Shown here piece by piece: positions 39,198 to 49,424 of a DNA stretch of 64,000 bases. The DNA is taken from NCBI RefSeq assembly GCF_964340395.1, contig NC_135567.1, positions 4,829,399 to 4,893,398 on the forward strand. The letters run 5' to 3'. Position numbers and translations under genes: made by a program. The stretch is from Glandiceps talaboti (taxonomy: Eukaryota; Hemichordata; Enteropneusta; Spengelidae). A model generated the notes under the pieces. The model did no database searches. It was not told where the DNA came from and saw only the letters and a list, made by a program, of their open reading frames with translations. The first letter of the stretch is position 1. Each line of letters opens with the position of its first letter.

Positions 39198-39233
39198 GCA
39201 TGCGCATACACCTTACCCGGATTCTATTTTACA
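39198..39233 (-). repeat. Right terminal inverted repeat of Ginger-like element
   Basis: Reads GCATGCGCATACACCTTACC and ends ATTCTATTTTACA. Its reverse complement matches 26575-26610 at 32 of 36 positions, with AGTCCG shared outside the ends. Confidence 0.6.
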
Positions 39234-39240
39234 GCGGACT

Positions 39241-39904
39241 TTTAAAAAATGTTACACTGGGAGATTATATATCATTATTCCAGTACAGCTACTAATATCA
39301 GAGGTATGTTTATGTATCTAAGAGTTCACTTTTCCACATGTAGCATTAACACCAAAGCTACACATGCTGGACGAACCCACAGAAGCTCGCGCTGTTGCTA
39401 AATTTACCACTAGAGGGTGACCTGAAGGGTTTGCTAAGTGAGTGCGTAAGCACGATCGAGAAGGCACTCTAACTCCTACACTAACTTGTGAAATTTAATT
39501 TGAGAGCTCGGAAATATACAAAAAATAAACATCAACGGTCAAATAAATAACGTCTAGTGATAGTAAATACCTTAAATTCTTTACTGTATAATTGTCATTT
39601 GTTTAAAATGGCTACAGCTGACAATATTTAGTAATATAAGTTAACCTCACTTTAATCCAACACTTGCCCCGTACCCTAGGCATCACCTATATCCAACTGC
39701 AGTGCAAGGACACAGCGACGACTGTATATGTTGCATGATGACATATCGTAATCTCATTTTTCGAATGTTTACATAGTATAACTGTTTCCTGATTGGCTGT
39801 TTTGTTGTTGGAATGAACTTTTATATAGTAAACATTCTCTGAGTGCCAATCTACGTGAATTGGGTCAGCCTTATTACTGTGTCTTTGGCAATGCAGTTGA
39901 CCAA
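39241..39904. other. Spacer right of the Ginger-like element
   Basis: No gene or repeat recognised. Confidence 0.35.
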
Positions 39905-40359
39905 ACTTGTACATATTGAGATATAAACTTTTGACCAAAATTCACATTTTACACCTACTTTGCATATTACTGTGTGAGATCATTATTTGCTTAATATTTC
40001 TTCATCCATACCCCCTCAGATACATCCAAATTAAATTTCAGCCCAATCTGCTGAGTAGTTTTGGAATTAAAGATTTTTTACCAAAAAGTCACATTAATTT
40101 TGCATATTACTGATGGAATCATCTTGTCATGAACAAATCTAAATTTAGTCACCTCTAAGAATGTTCCCATCATATATTTCAGGCCAAGCTGCTCAGTAAT
40201 TTTGGAGTTTAAGTTTTGTTTTACCAAAAATCACATTTTTTTACCCAAAAATGGACATCTCTGATGCAATCATTTTCATTTGAACAATTTCCCAACTAGA
40301 TATCACAGGTAACATCACTACCAAATAGCAATCGGTCCAGCATTTTTTACTTTTACTTG

Positions 40360-40390
<31 letters not shown>

Positions 40391-40445
40391 TTTGTCATGC
40401 CTATAGCACTACTGAATCTTATCAGTTCAATAAAAATTACATGAG
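39905..40445 (+). mobile_element. Interspersed repeat X, copy 2
   Basis: Same order of sub-units as copy 1, shorter and more diverged: TTTGCATATTACTG twice (near 39960 and 40101), ATTTCAGCCCAATCTGC, CAACTAGATATCACAGGTAA, ATAGCAATCGGTCCAG, (AC)n at about 40363-40390 and TAGCACTACTGAAT at the 3' end. Confidence 0.7.
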
Positions 40446-40692
40446 CACCAAAAATAATGTTTACGTATAGTTCTTTACTTCAACATTACTTGTAAACATG
40501 ATATCAAAGGCCATTAACAATATACTTATCGCATTTAGTACTATGTGAAGGTGGTTGTCTTATGAAAATATGTGAATACCTACCTTATCATATCAAGAAG
40601 TTATCATCAAACATATTCTATGTCACATTGGAATAGGTGTACGCGTCACGTAATAGATACATGAAAGATTACCTCATCTAAACTCAACTTAC

Positions 40693-40785
40693 TATGTTAC
40701 TTCTTCGTGCACCAGCATCCACCAACAATTTAAAGATATCCAAATGTTGATTCTTAGCAGCATAATGTAGACTTGTTTTGTTCTT
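40693..40785 (-). CDS. Ankyrin-repeat exon (partial host gene candidate)
   Basis: On the minus strand a 31-codon segment reads KNKTSLHYAAKNQHLD and IFKLLVDAGA, which fits the ankyrin consensus G-x-T-P-L-H-x-A-A-x-x-G-H-x-x-h-h-x-L-L-h-x-x-G-A. It is bounded by an acceptor (TTTTAATTATAG, exon starting at 40785) and a donor (exon ending at 40693, then GTAAGTTGAG), both in phase 0. Ankyrin repeats are helix-turn-helix protein-interaction modules, normally in tandem. No adjacent ankyrin exon could be found on the minus strand in the surrounding few kilobases, so the gene is either mostly outside the window or this is a stranded exon. It has no internal stop, unlike the transposon remnants around it. 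The alternative AG three bases further in (exon from 40782) is possible. Confidence 0.6.
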
Positions 40786-41049
40786 CTATAATTAAAAGAA
40801 AAAATTCATATTACTCTTTCTGTAATAAAAATGGATCATATCAATAATTACAATAATTATTGTAATTTTATCTTGTAAACAAATAAAATATTTTATTTCA
40901 ACATATTGTTATTGTTATGTTGATTGATATTTTAAAATGTTCACACAGAAAACACTTTATCTAAAACAAGATGAAATTTATAACAATTACACTACATAGG
41001 TACTATAGAAGTGTTTATTTTGGTTAATATGTACTATGTTAAAATGTAC

Positions 41050-41055
41050 ATCCAC

Positions 41056-41130
<75 letters not shown>

Positions 41131-41131
41131 T

Positions 41132-41206
<75 letters not shown>

Positions 41207-41255
41207 CTTTGTCATGCCTCTAGCACAACTGAACCTTATCAGTTCTAAAAATGAT
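41050..41255 (+). repeat. (CAGA)n microsatellite with 3' end of repeat X
   Basis: About 37 units of CAGA with rare ACAA/ATAC interruptions (41058-41204), followed by TTTGTCATGCCTCTAGCACA and ACTGAACC, the same 3' end as repeat X copies. The X body upstream is absent. Confidence 0.85.
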
Positions 41256-41559
41256 AAAATCAAGAAACTGATATATTTTATAAAGAGTTGTAATTTCGGG
41301 GTGTTTCACAGTCACTGATTTTCATCTGATTTTTATCATTTGCCCATAAGAGCACTGCAATACCGTTGTGTGGGCATAATATCCCACTCACTCATTTCAT
41401 CATTTTAGTGTCTTATTTAACAACAAAAACATAAAAATATTTGATCTCAAATAAAACACATTAGTATTTATTAGAATACATAGTGATTTAGACCTACTAC
41501 ATTTAACAGTGGGACAATGGATCTTACTAAGACAGGCCCAAGCGATACCCAACAGGAGA

Positions 41560-42260
41560 CAGAATAACTGAACATCAGACCTACATTATCTACCAGAACA
41601 GTCAAGGAAACCATTCAGCCAGAGGTTAATTTGAAGTTGCCAATGCAGCATAAAGCACTGGACGAACTCCTTGTATCACTGGGTACCAATGCCCAGAAAG
41701 ACAAACTGGTAGACAGCAGTATAAACAAAACCTCTAGTGCAAGTAATGTGAAAGGTGAGAATAAGCTACTACTAATTCAAGACTTTATATCATCAAAAAA
41801 GGGATCATTTGATGTCTGTTATGAAACAGAAGTCCTAAATGATGGCCAAACTAAACTTGTGGTGCGTTCGGCTACACAACAACCAAAGCCAGATCAGGTT
41901 ACACTCCCCTAATGGATTTCTGCAAACGTCCTTATACTGAGAACGCTTATTCAACATGGTCTATCGCAGGATGTAATCTTAATTAAGCTACCTCGAGCAT
42001 ATAATTAATATTGGTGACTATGCCTAATCATACATCACCAAATCTGTTATCATGTTTTAGGACTTAAAATATAGGAAGAACCAGGCTTTCGCAACCTTGC
42101 CATAGAGAACGGTTGACCTCCACCTGTCACTCTATGACCACCTCTCCCACAAAAAACTAAACCTACGATAAAATCACGCTCTTTCAACCCTACTGGCAAG
42201 GAAATGTGTTTTGATTTCCAAAACACAATTGGCTGTCACAGGAAAGGACACAACACAATC
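41560..42260 (+). pseudogene. Gag-like zinc-finger ORF remnant next to a tyrosine recombinase
   Basis: An open segment at 41631-41912 (KALDELLVSLGTNAQKD, SKKGSFDVCYETEVL, PKPDQVTLP) is interrupted by TAA/TGA but neighbouring frames continue with WISANVLILRTLIQHGLSQD. Further on, near 42183-42252, another frame reads FNPTGKEMCFDFQNTIGC and HRKGH, a Cys/His cluster. The combination of a poorly conserved protein with a C-x(n)-C-H cluster ahead of a tyrosine recombinase is typical of the first ORF of tyrosine-recombinase transposable elements (DIRS/Ngaro type). This is an inference from order and composition; the protein family could not be identified with certainty. Confidence 0.45.
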
Positions 42261-42499
42261 ACAGTCTAAATTGGAATAATGTTGTTAAACTGAAACTGCG
42301 ACAACCACTCACTTTTCAGTTACACGAACCTTATCTCTAAATCAAAACAAATTACACGACTTTTGTAACACAGTATTTCTGATAAACAAAACTTACTACA
42401 GGACCTGTACAACACCAACTACAAAGCCTGGTTACAGAAGTACCTACATATAAAAGACTAGCATATGCAGAGACAACAAAGTGCACTTACAGTTCACAA

Positions 42500-43394
42500 T
42501 GAACAGCTTACCTGTGTTTTTATTTGTACTTTGGTATCCAGCCAATGCCATGCAGTCAACTTAATGTGTGCCATTATGCAGTGTTCCTACCTTAAAGCAA
42601 ACTGGTACACCAGGATACTTTAATATTATCAGATTACTACACACCGAGGCTGGTTTACCCAACCCACTGGAAGACAACTGGCTCCTTGATATTGTGAAAT
42701 GTGGCATCTCACGTGGTAATGGATCACCACCAAAGCAAAAACTCCCTATAACACCCACAATTTTATTACACATTCATACACAGTTGGATTTAATCATTCC
42801 GTTCAATGCAACCTTCTAGTCAGTCTGCCTAGTAGCCTTCTTCACATTCACAAGAAAGTCTACACTAGCTGTTACAACAAATGGCCTAACTACCAGCAGA
42901 TGTTAAATATTTCCACAGGTCGGACATCTAATTATATACAGACTATGCTATCTTAAGCATAAGACATACCAAGATGATTCAGTACAGACAACGTGTATTG
43001 CAATTGTCATTACATGCTATTCCTAATTCTTTTCTTTGTCCAATTGCATCCATTAAACACATACTCCATCTCTGCCCTTCAATCAAAACAACCGACCATT
43101 TGTTCTCATATGGTTACTCAAAAAAGTGATGTCAAAACCCTCAGTTAACACTAACCCACACAAATTTCACTAAATCATTAAAAGTGGAACTAATTAGTTG
43201 TGGATACAAGTCATTACAGTACTCAGGTCATTCTTTCCATAGAAGTGGAGCCACTTTTACATTTAGGGATACCATCAATTTTTATCAAGCATCAATAAGG
43301 TGACCGGTGATCCAATGCCTTTGAACTTTATACAATTGCTAACAATGACACTAAGCTTAAGGTCACTAAATCCTTTGCATTGGCCTTATCTTAA
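42500..43394 (+). pseudogene. Tyrosine recombinase (integrase) of a YR transposable element
   Basis: The longest open part (42568-42819) contains TEAGLPNPLEDNWLLD and GNGSPPKQKLPITPTILL, the junction between N-terminal SAM-like and catalytic domains seen in eukaryotic YR-element recombinases. After a TAG (42817) in the same frame comes AFFTFTRKSTL with the box I arginine (codon 42853). In another frame GHSFHRSGATF (His codon 43229) corresponds to box II, usually H-x-x-R: the arginine is replaced by His. In the third frame SNAFELYTIANN supplies the catalytic tyrosine (codon 43329), stop TAA 43392. Thus the R-H-Y set can be followed in order across frameshifts, with one key residue changed. It is a dead copy. 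Whether it was DIRS, Ngaro or Crypton cannot be decided; no reverse transcriptase was seen beside it. Confidence 0.75.
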
Positions 43395-43461
43395 TTATGA
43401 TGTTGACACTACGCTTACGGTCACAAAATCCTTTGCATTGGCGTTATCTTAATTATGACGT
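43348..43461. repeat. 57-bp direct duplication at the end of the recombinase
   Basis: GACACTAAGCTTAAGGTCAC at 43348 recurs as GACACTACGCTTACGGTCAC at 43405, each followed by CCTTTGCATTGG and TTATCTTAATTATGA. The duplication includes the recombinase stop codon. Confidence 0.85.
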
Positions 43462-45133
43462 GGACAAGTAAAACTGCAATTTGTACATAGTGTTGGTTCA
43501 CTGTGTCAATGTAGGGGATTTTCAGAATTGACCACATTTGCTGTTTGTCAACATATAAATAAAAATTGACCCTTGACCATTGACACCAACACTTGGCTGG
43601 TGCTATTTATTATTTGTATTGTTAGTTGTTTGATAGTCATTTAAGTGTAATTATGATGAAAATATCCTGGCCATGCCCTTCCATATCAACTAATAGGCCA
43701 AACATGTGCTCACTTAATGAAAAAATATTAATGCTTTGACTTTGAATATTGCAAATTCTATTGTTTATATATGTAGATATGAGGAGCTCAAAATTGGATT
43801 CATTTCAACCATAAAGTCTATGTAACACAAAAAATAAACTTGTCTTAACCGGCTTTGGGTCTAACCAAGGTTTCACCAGATAATCCAACATCATATTTAA
43901 CCATGGTCAAACATGTTCATCCATGATCCCCAAAAAATTCAGCTGTGCCTTATACACCACGGTGGACCATGATTGACTGTGGTTTGCATCATGGAATTTT
44001 ATTTTAAGACATTTGCATTGTCCACTCTGATTCTCTCTATGTAAGATAAGCATTGCCTTCTTTGGAGAAAGACCCTCCAGTGCTCTACCCTTAAGGGCCA
44101 AAGTTGAATTGTTTGCATGACTATGATTGAGACATGCCTGACTGAGTGTACAATCATACAGCAGGACTACAAATTGATATATGTGTTGCAACCAGTCATA
44201 GCTGTTATGTCATTATATAGTCTCTAGCTAAATCATCTGGCATTACACTTAATCAAGAAATGAAACTCTTTATATTGTGAAATTAGCTTGCCTGTAATGA
44301 CAATCAATTATCTGCCATCCCTTGAGACATAGTTGTGCCATTCTATAGTTTCCCTTCCAAGATGCAAAATATAGCGTGGTGTAAACATTGTGTCTTTTTT
44401 GATAATTACATCTACACCAGATTTGATGTAAATGTATAGTTTGACCAACTGCAAACAGTTATCTTTTCCCAAGATGGTTGTGATGTATATTAAGTCTTTC
44501 ACATTAGATCTATGAAATAACTGTACAATGTAATACCACATTGGGTGTAGGAATGGTGATCACAGTCTCGTTATCATTATCTGGTATTAAGGCACTTCCA
44601 TAAATTAAAAATAGTGTCAATAAAATATTTTGTAGCACAACTAATCAAATGTATATATGGTTCAATTTGCATACATTAATCAAAGCAATTGAAAGTATTG
44701 CTGGATAGCACATAATGAAATGTTGAAATTAATTACCAAGCCTGTATGTGTAACCACCGTAAATACAGAATAAAACACAGGAAATCGAATCTGACTGACT
44801 AACACTCAACTCCAAAGCCGTGCTATAGAGCATAGGGTATATGGCAACTCCCATGATGAAACATGGAAGTCATTAACTTGATGACCATTGGAAATAAAAT
44901 TATGTATCGGTCAAAGGATTCAGCTTCAGAATTTTTTTGTCAAAACAAACCCGCTCAGATTTTATGATTTACATACCACCGACACCATTTTGACAAGTTC
45001 AGTTATGAACAAATGAACATCGAATCCTGGCAGGCTTGTAGGTTATTTAGCCGAACATAATTACATTAAGTTTATTCTTTTCATGTTTTATTGTAAAGGT
45101 AGGAGAAATATATGTTTGAAATTGACTACAAAG
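43462..45133. other. Spacer, nothing recognised
   Basis: About 1.7 kb of AT-rich sequence without recognisable coding, RNA or repeat structure. Short open frames (for example minus strand 43907-44191) show no motifs. Confidence 0.35.
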
Positions 45134-45697
45134 TACGGTGGCCCATAGGTGACAGACGAAAACTAAATTTGTGCTATAAATAATTGATTTTTGAGGGCAA
45201 AATATTTAATAAAAGGATAACACTTTTATTTCATACGACAAAACATTAATTTCTTGGGTCAATATAGTAATATCAAAGCAAAAAACTACAATTTCTGTGA
45301 CAAATAAATTCTTTTTACGGAGCAGAAAATTAATTTGCGAAACGAAAACTTTTATTCGTGTGGCCCAACCTTTATTTTCGAGTGATAACATTTAAGTTGC
45401 GGGATAAAATCTAAATGTCAAGCCGGAATATGAATTTAAGTCCCTTACAATCTTATACTCTGACTGCAGAAACAACATTTGTCACTATACAACCTCCTTT
45501 TCTTATCGACGAGATTTACTTAACACAGGATGCAACATTAATGTTTGGGGACGAAACATTAATACGCGAGGACAAAACTTTCTTTTTGCTTGACGGAAGT
45601 TGGACTGCATGACGGAAATTGATTATATATCCCACAATCCTCGGCACACTCTTGGCGGCTATTTCAACTTCGCGACCAGCACTATATCTGATCATGT
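45134..45697 (+). repeat. Left arm of foldback element, with about 20-bp sub-repeats
   Basis: The arm is built from many diverged modules of about 19-24 bp of the form (G)GACAAAACATTAATTTYG; clear examples are AAACATTAAT at 45241 and 45554, and AAAACTTTTATTCG, ACCTTTATTTTCG, AACATTTAAGTTGCGG, AAATCTAAATGTC between them. Modules are separated by CG-containing joints. Confidence 0.75.
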
Positions 45698-45746
45698 CAA
45701 GTGGTAAACACATCAATTGTTTCCAGTGTATAATTTTTTTTCTCTG

Positions 45747-45764
45747 TCTGCCTGCCTGCATGCC

Positions 45765-45822
<58 letters not shown>
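45747..45822. repeat. (CTGT)n microsatellite
   Basis: CTGTCTGC lead-in followed by about 15 uninterrupted CTGT units ending at 45822, directly abutting the TTCAA tail of the LINE. The repeat sits just inside the left arm. Confidence 0.95.
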
Positions 45823-45823
<1 letters not shown>

Positions 45824-45917
45824 TCAATTCAATTCAATTCAATTCAATAAATTTATTATCCGGAAATGTGTCTTTCGGCTCAAAACACAATTTACAAACA
45901 ATTTTCACAAGTACAAT

Positions 45918-45962
<45 letters not shown>

Positions 45963-46775
45963 CATTGAGTTTAAAAGGACTTTACAGTGAGTTTAAAATA
46001 GACACAGCTGTTGGAACGAACGATTTTTTAAAAAGGTTTTTCCTTGCAAGAGGCATTCTGTGACGGCGACCAGATGGGAGCTTTAATAGTGAAAGAATTA
46101 TGCAAGGGGTGCATATAATCGTTGACTACTTTCTGGGCTTTCCTGTTAACTGCCGTATGATAATGACATGCCAGTGTTGTTTGACGACAGACAATGATCT
46201 TCTCTGCTGTATTTACAATACGACAAAGTTTACTCTTGTTTTTAACCGTGAGATTGCCATACCAAAAGATTATATTGAAAGTCAAAACACTTTCAATAAT
46301 AGATCTATACACTAATTGCAGCACGTTCTGACTGACATCGAATGACTTTAATTTCCTAAGGAGATATAGTCTCTGTTGAGCTTTTTTCGCAATATAGTCT
46401 GTGTTTTCGGCAAAGGAGAGCTTGCCATCAAGAATTGACCCAAGGTATTTGAAACTAGTAACAACTTCAACAGAGTCTCCATTCATTGATACAGGTGTAA
46501 ATTGGTCAGTTACTTTATGTGCTACAACTAATTATTTTGTTTCTGAAACATTCATTTCTAAAAAGCTGTCTTTACACCAATTCTTTAAAATATTCAGCTA
46601 AAGAGCTTCATCGAGTAACAGACCAACAAGTGCCATGTCATCGGCAAATTTAAACAGACAACTTATTGCAGAATTACATCTCATGTGATCAGTATAAATT
46701 GAAAATAATGTTGGTGACAACACGCAACCTTGGGAAGCACCAGCATTCAGTACAATTTGATCTAATCACCAACTT
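45823..46775 (-). pseudogene. 5'-truncated LINE fragment (minus strand)
   Basis: On the minus strand the RT core end is visible near 46640-46720 as LFKFADDMALVG (the F/YADD box), preceded by remnants of IYTDHMRCNSAIS. The open frame 46486-46028 then reads VTSFKYLGSILDGKLSF, NTDYIAKKAQQRLYLLRKL and LQLVYRSIIESVLTFN, the conserved region after the RT of L2/Rex/CR1-like LINEs. In-frame TAA/TAG codons interrupt the upstream part. The element ends at a tail of TTGAA repeats at 45823-45848 (read as ATTGAATTGAATTGAA on the minus strand). A (TATACA)n stretch (about 45916-45962) interrupts the 3' untranslated part. It is inserted inside the foldback element. Confidence 0.82.
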
Positions 46776-48010
46776 TAATCACATGTGCACGCAAAACATG
46801 TACTGTCAAAAGGCCATGATGTATTGTGATGTATGCTCCCAATATAAGAAATTTATGTCAAAAATGAGATTTTCACTTTCCATGGGGATAATGGACTCCA
46901 ACTTTTGAAAAGACAATTAATATAAGCACCAGTCCTTAAAAAGTCAAAATTGTGTTACAATACACATCAATGACGCTATTGTATATTTTCTCAGTTTAGT
47001 CGCCTGGTGGCGCTGTTCACGCTGCAAACTATAGCATCTTTTCTTGATTCTATTTATTGCTAAAATGAATACTTTGAAACCGACATTTTTCGATGTTTAG
47101 CCAAGTAAGCTTATTCTTCAATATATCATGAATTACTTCAGAGATGCCTCCTACATGCAATGAAATCAAAAGATTCCGTAAACAAAATCCCTTGGAAAAA
47201 AGGAAGTTAGTTTCATCAAGATCTATAATTGAGATTCACCCATTGTTTTTATGTATTCATATCGTTTCTACTTTGCCCACGTTAACACACAACCAAAACT
47301 TTAAAAGGTACTTATAGGACGAAATGTCATTTACAATGCACTGATAACTGGTTTTATTTATGGACATTGAAAAAACACTTTTTAATTGCTATGGATTCAA
47401 GCGGCATTTTGACTTCTAAAACAAAACACGGGGGTGATTATTATGTTTGCGCGATTGTCATGTTGCAGGAACCCGTGCCATCAGATTTATTATACCCACA
47501 TGTATGTCCCTCATCTCAAATGCCAAATGTAACAAGATCTTTGTGGAACTTTAAAGCGTCCTCTTAATCATTGGGTTGGGTAGTGTCACGGGTATTCATC
47601 ACATAAGGCTACGGTTAGAATGTACGGCAGGGAGGAGGGGGGGGGGAGAAAATATTTGGGTCAAAAGAATTTCGTAGGCCCCCCCCCCATAATTTTCGTA
47701 ACCCGCGACACATTTTAATATGTGTAATTATAACCCACCCCCACTTCCGTACAACTATATGGTACACTGCATTATAATAAAAGTGACAATCGACTTCAAC
47801 GTCCATACATTACAATATAAGATTTAAAATTTCATTACCCAAATAGATGCAACAAAATGTCTTACATTGGGCTGTAACCTACACTTTGAAATACTTGGCC
47901 AGCAGGGTTTTTTCTTTCAATTTTGATTTGGGTAGGAACAGCATCACCCATGATAGCTTGTGGGGAGGGTATCGGAGGGGTTCCTCTCCCACAGTGTGCT
48001 TTAATTTTTT
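46776..48010. other. Interior of foldback element, nothing coding
   Basis: No transposase or other gene recognised. G-rich and C-rich runs occur at 47637-47647 and 47681-47690, close enough to pair. Confidence 0.4.
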
Positions 48011-48029
48011 ATGATAACGGATGATAAAG

Positions 48030-48032
<3 letters not shown>

Positions 48033-48128
<96 letters not shown>

Positions 48129-48384
48129 AGAGAGACGGACAGCCAGCCAGTCAGCCATACATACATACATACATACATACATACATACATACATAAACAC
48201 ATACAGCCAGTCAGAAGAGACAGACAGACAGACAGAGATAGAGACAGACAGACAGAGATAGAGACAGACAGACAGAGATAGAGACAGACAGACATACATA
48301 CATACAGAGGGGAGACATACATACATACACACACACACATACATACATACATACATACATACATACATACATACAGCCAGACAT
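48033..48384. repeat. Compound microsatellite cluster
   Basis: (GA)n from about 48033 to 48134, then (CATA)n, (GACA)n with GATAGAGACA interruptions forming a 20-bp higher-order repeat (48220-48292), and (CATA)n again up to the inner end of the right foldback arm. Confidence 0.95.
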
Positions 48385-48948
48385 ACATGATCAGATATAG
48401 TGCTGGTCGCGAAGTTGAAATAGCCGCCAAGAGTGTGCCGAGGATTGTGGGATATATAATCAATTTCCGTCATGCAGTCCAACTTCCGTCAAGCAAAAAG
48501 AAAGTTTTGTCCTCGCGTATTAATGTTTCGTCCCCAAACATTAATGTTGCATCCTGTGTTAAGTAAATCTCGTCGATAAGAAAAGGAGGTTGTATAGTGA
48601 CAAATGTTGTTTCTGCAGTCAGAGTATAAGATTGTAAGGGACTTAAATTCATATTCCGGCTTGACATTTAGATTTTATCCCGCAACTTAAATGTTATCAC
48701 TCGAAAATAAAGGTTGGGCCACACGAATAAAAGTTTTCGTTTCGCAAATTAATTTTCTGCTCCGTAAAAAGAATTTATTTGTCACAGAAATTGTAGTTTT
48801 TTGCTTTGATATTACTATATTGACCCAAGAAATTAATGTTTTGTCGTATGAAATAAAAGTGTTATCCTTTTATTAAATATTTTGCCCTCAAAAATCAATT
48901 ATTTATAGCACAAATTTAGTTTTCGTCTGTCACCTGTGGGCCGCCGTA
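48385..48948 (-). repeat. Right arm of foldback element
   Basis: Reverse complement of 45134-45697, starting CATGATCAGATATAG and ending GGGCCGCCGTA. Same internal module order as the left arm. Confidence 0.9.
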
Positions 48949-49424
48949 ACAAACTGACTATCCAGATTAAAACTAATTTAACAATATATATCTATCAGAT
49001 TAAGCACTCTGGTAGATAACTAACTTTTAGAGAATTGTATGCAATCATTAAAAAGTCTATAAAATATGGGAGACCGGTGAGGACAGCAATTGTGACTTGG
49101 AAACTGTGGCTCGTAAAACTGTGACATCTTGACCATGAATCCATTCTCGCAAGCCAGAGTTATTATTTCTAAAATGTGGGAGACTCGTTACGAACGTTGC
49201 CGTAAAACAGGCCGTGGTTTGCGACGATGTGGGAGGCTCGTTAAGAACATTGCCATAAAACATCGTGGTTTACGACGATGCCATGAATCATGATAATGTC
49301 TAACTTCTATGCATCATAGCATGGATTTATTATTTTAGTTTAGTTTAGTTTAGTTTAGATTAGTTCAATAAAAAAACTATATCTACAGTTTGCGTACGAC
49401 TGAGACGCGAGATAAATCCATTCC
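48949..49424. other. Spacer with a 53-bp direct repeat
   Basis: GTGGGAGACTCGTTACGAAC at 49176 recurs diverged as GTGGGAGGCTCGTTAAGAAC at 49229; a third, weaker copy may start near 49068. A short (TTTAG)n run lies near 49335. No gene recognised. Confidence 0.6.

Larger units (their letters stand above)
26575..39233 (+). mobile_element. Ginger1-type DNA transposon, decayed, with nested insertions
   Basis: Proposed element of about 12.7 kb. Its ends are inverted: TGTAAAATAGTATCCGGG at 26575 matches the reverse complement of the sequence ending at 39233, with 32 of 36 bases identical, and the outer hexamer AGTCCG is also shared. Inside lie, all on the plus strand and in order, an integrase H2C2-type zinc finger with the start of a DDE core, a 42-bp coding minisatellite, a Ulp1-like protease and a PHD finger. 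Ginger1 elements are known to have Gypsy-like integrase, TG...CA termini, CCGG/CCGT-type target sites and a C-terminal Ulp1 or OTU protease. A CCG precedes the left end, and the right flank carries its complement CGG. A convincing target duplication was not seen. A Tc1-like scrap, repeat X and a LINE are nested inside. The ends could also belong to separate repeats. Confidence 0.55.
45134..48948. mobile_element. Foldback element with 564-bp inverted arms
   Basis: Left arm 45134-45697 and right arm 48385-48948 are near-identical reverse complements: the 61- and 65-residue open stretches in one arm recur exactly in the other on the opposite strand. Outer ends read TACGGYGGCCCAYAGGTGAC, with only a few mismatches, all at the tips. 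The flanks carry ACAAA on both sides (ACAAAG before, ACAAAC after), a possible target duplication. The 2.7-kb interior has a minus-strand LINE fragment and microsatellites but no transposase, so this is a non-autonomous, foldback-type DNA element or two head-to-head elements. The superfamily was not recognised from the termini. Confidence 0.75.

Noticed and set aside
41039-41263. Frames rich in QTDR or SVCL
   Set aside because: Translation of a (CAGA)n microsatellite.
43907-44191. 94-residue minus-strand frame as a gene
   Set aside because: No motif, no splice context and ordinary AT-rich composition.
48009-48482. Frames rich in ERER, LSLS or MYVC
   Set aside because: Translation of (GA)n and (CATA)n microsatellites.
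45206-48876. Identical short frames in the foldback arms as a possible small protein
   Set aside because: They stay open in both orientations over the same DNA, with no recognisable motif; the identity comes from the inverted repeat.
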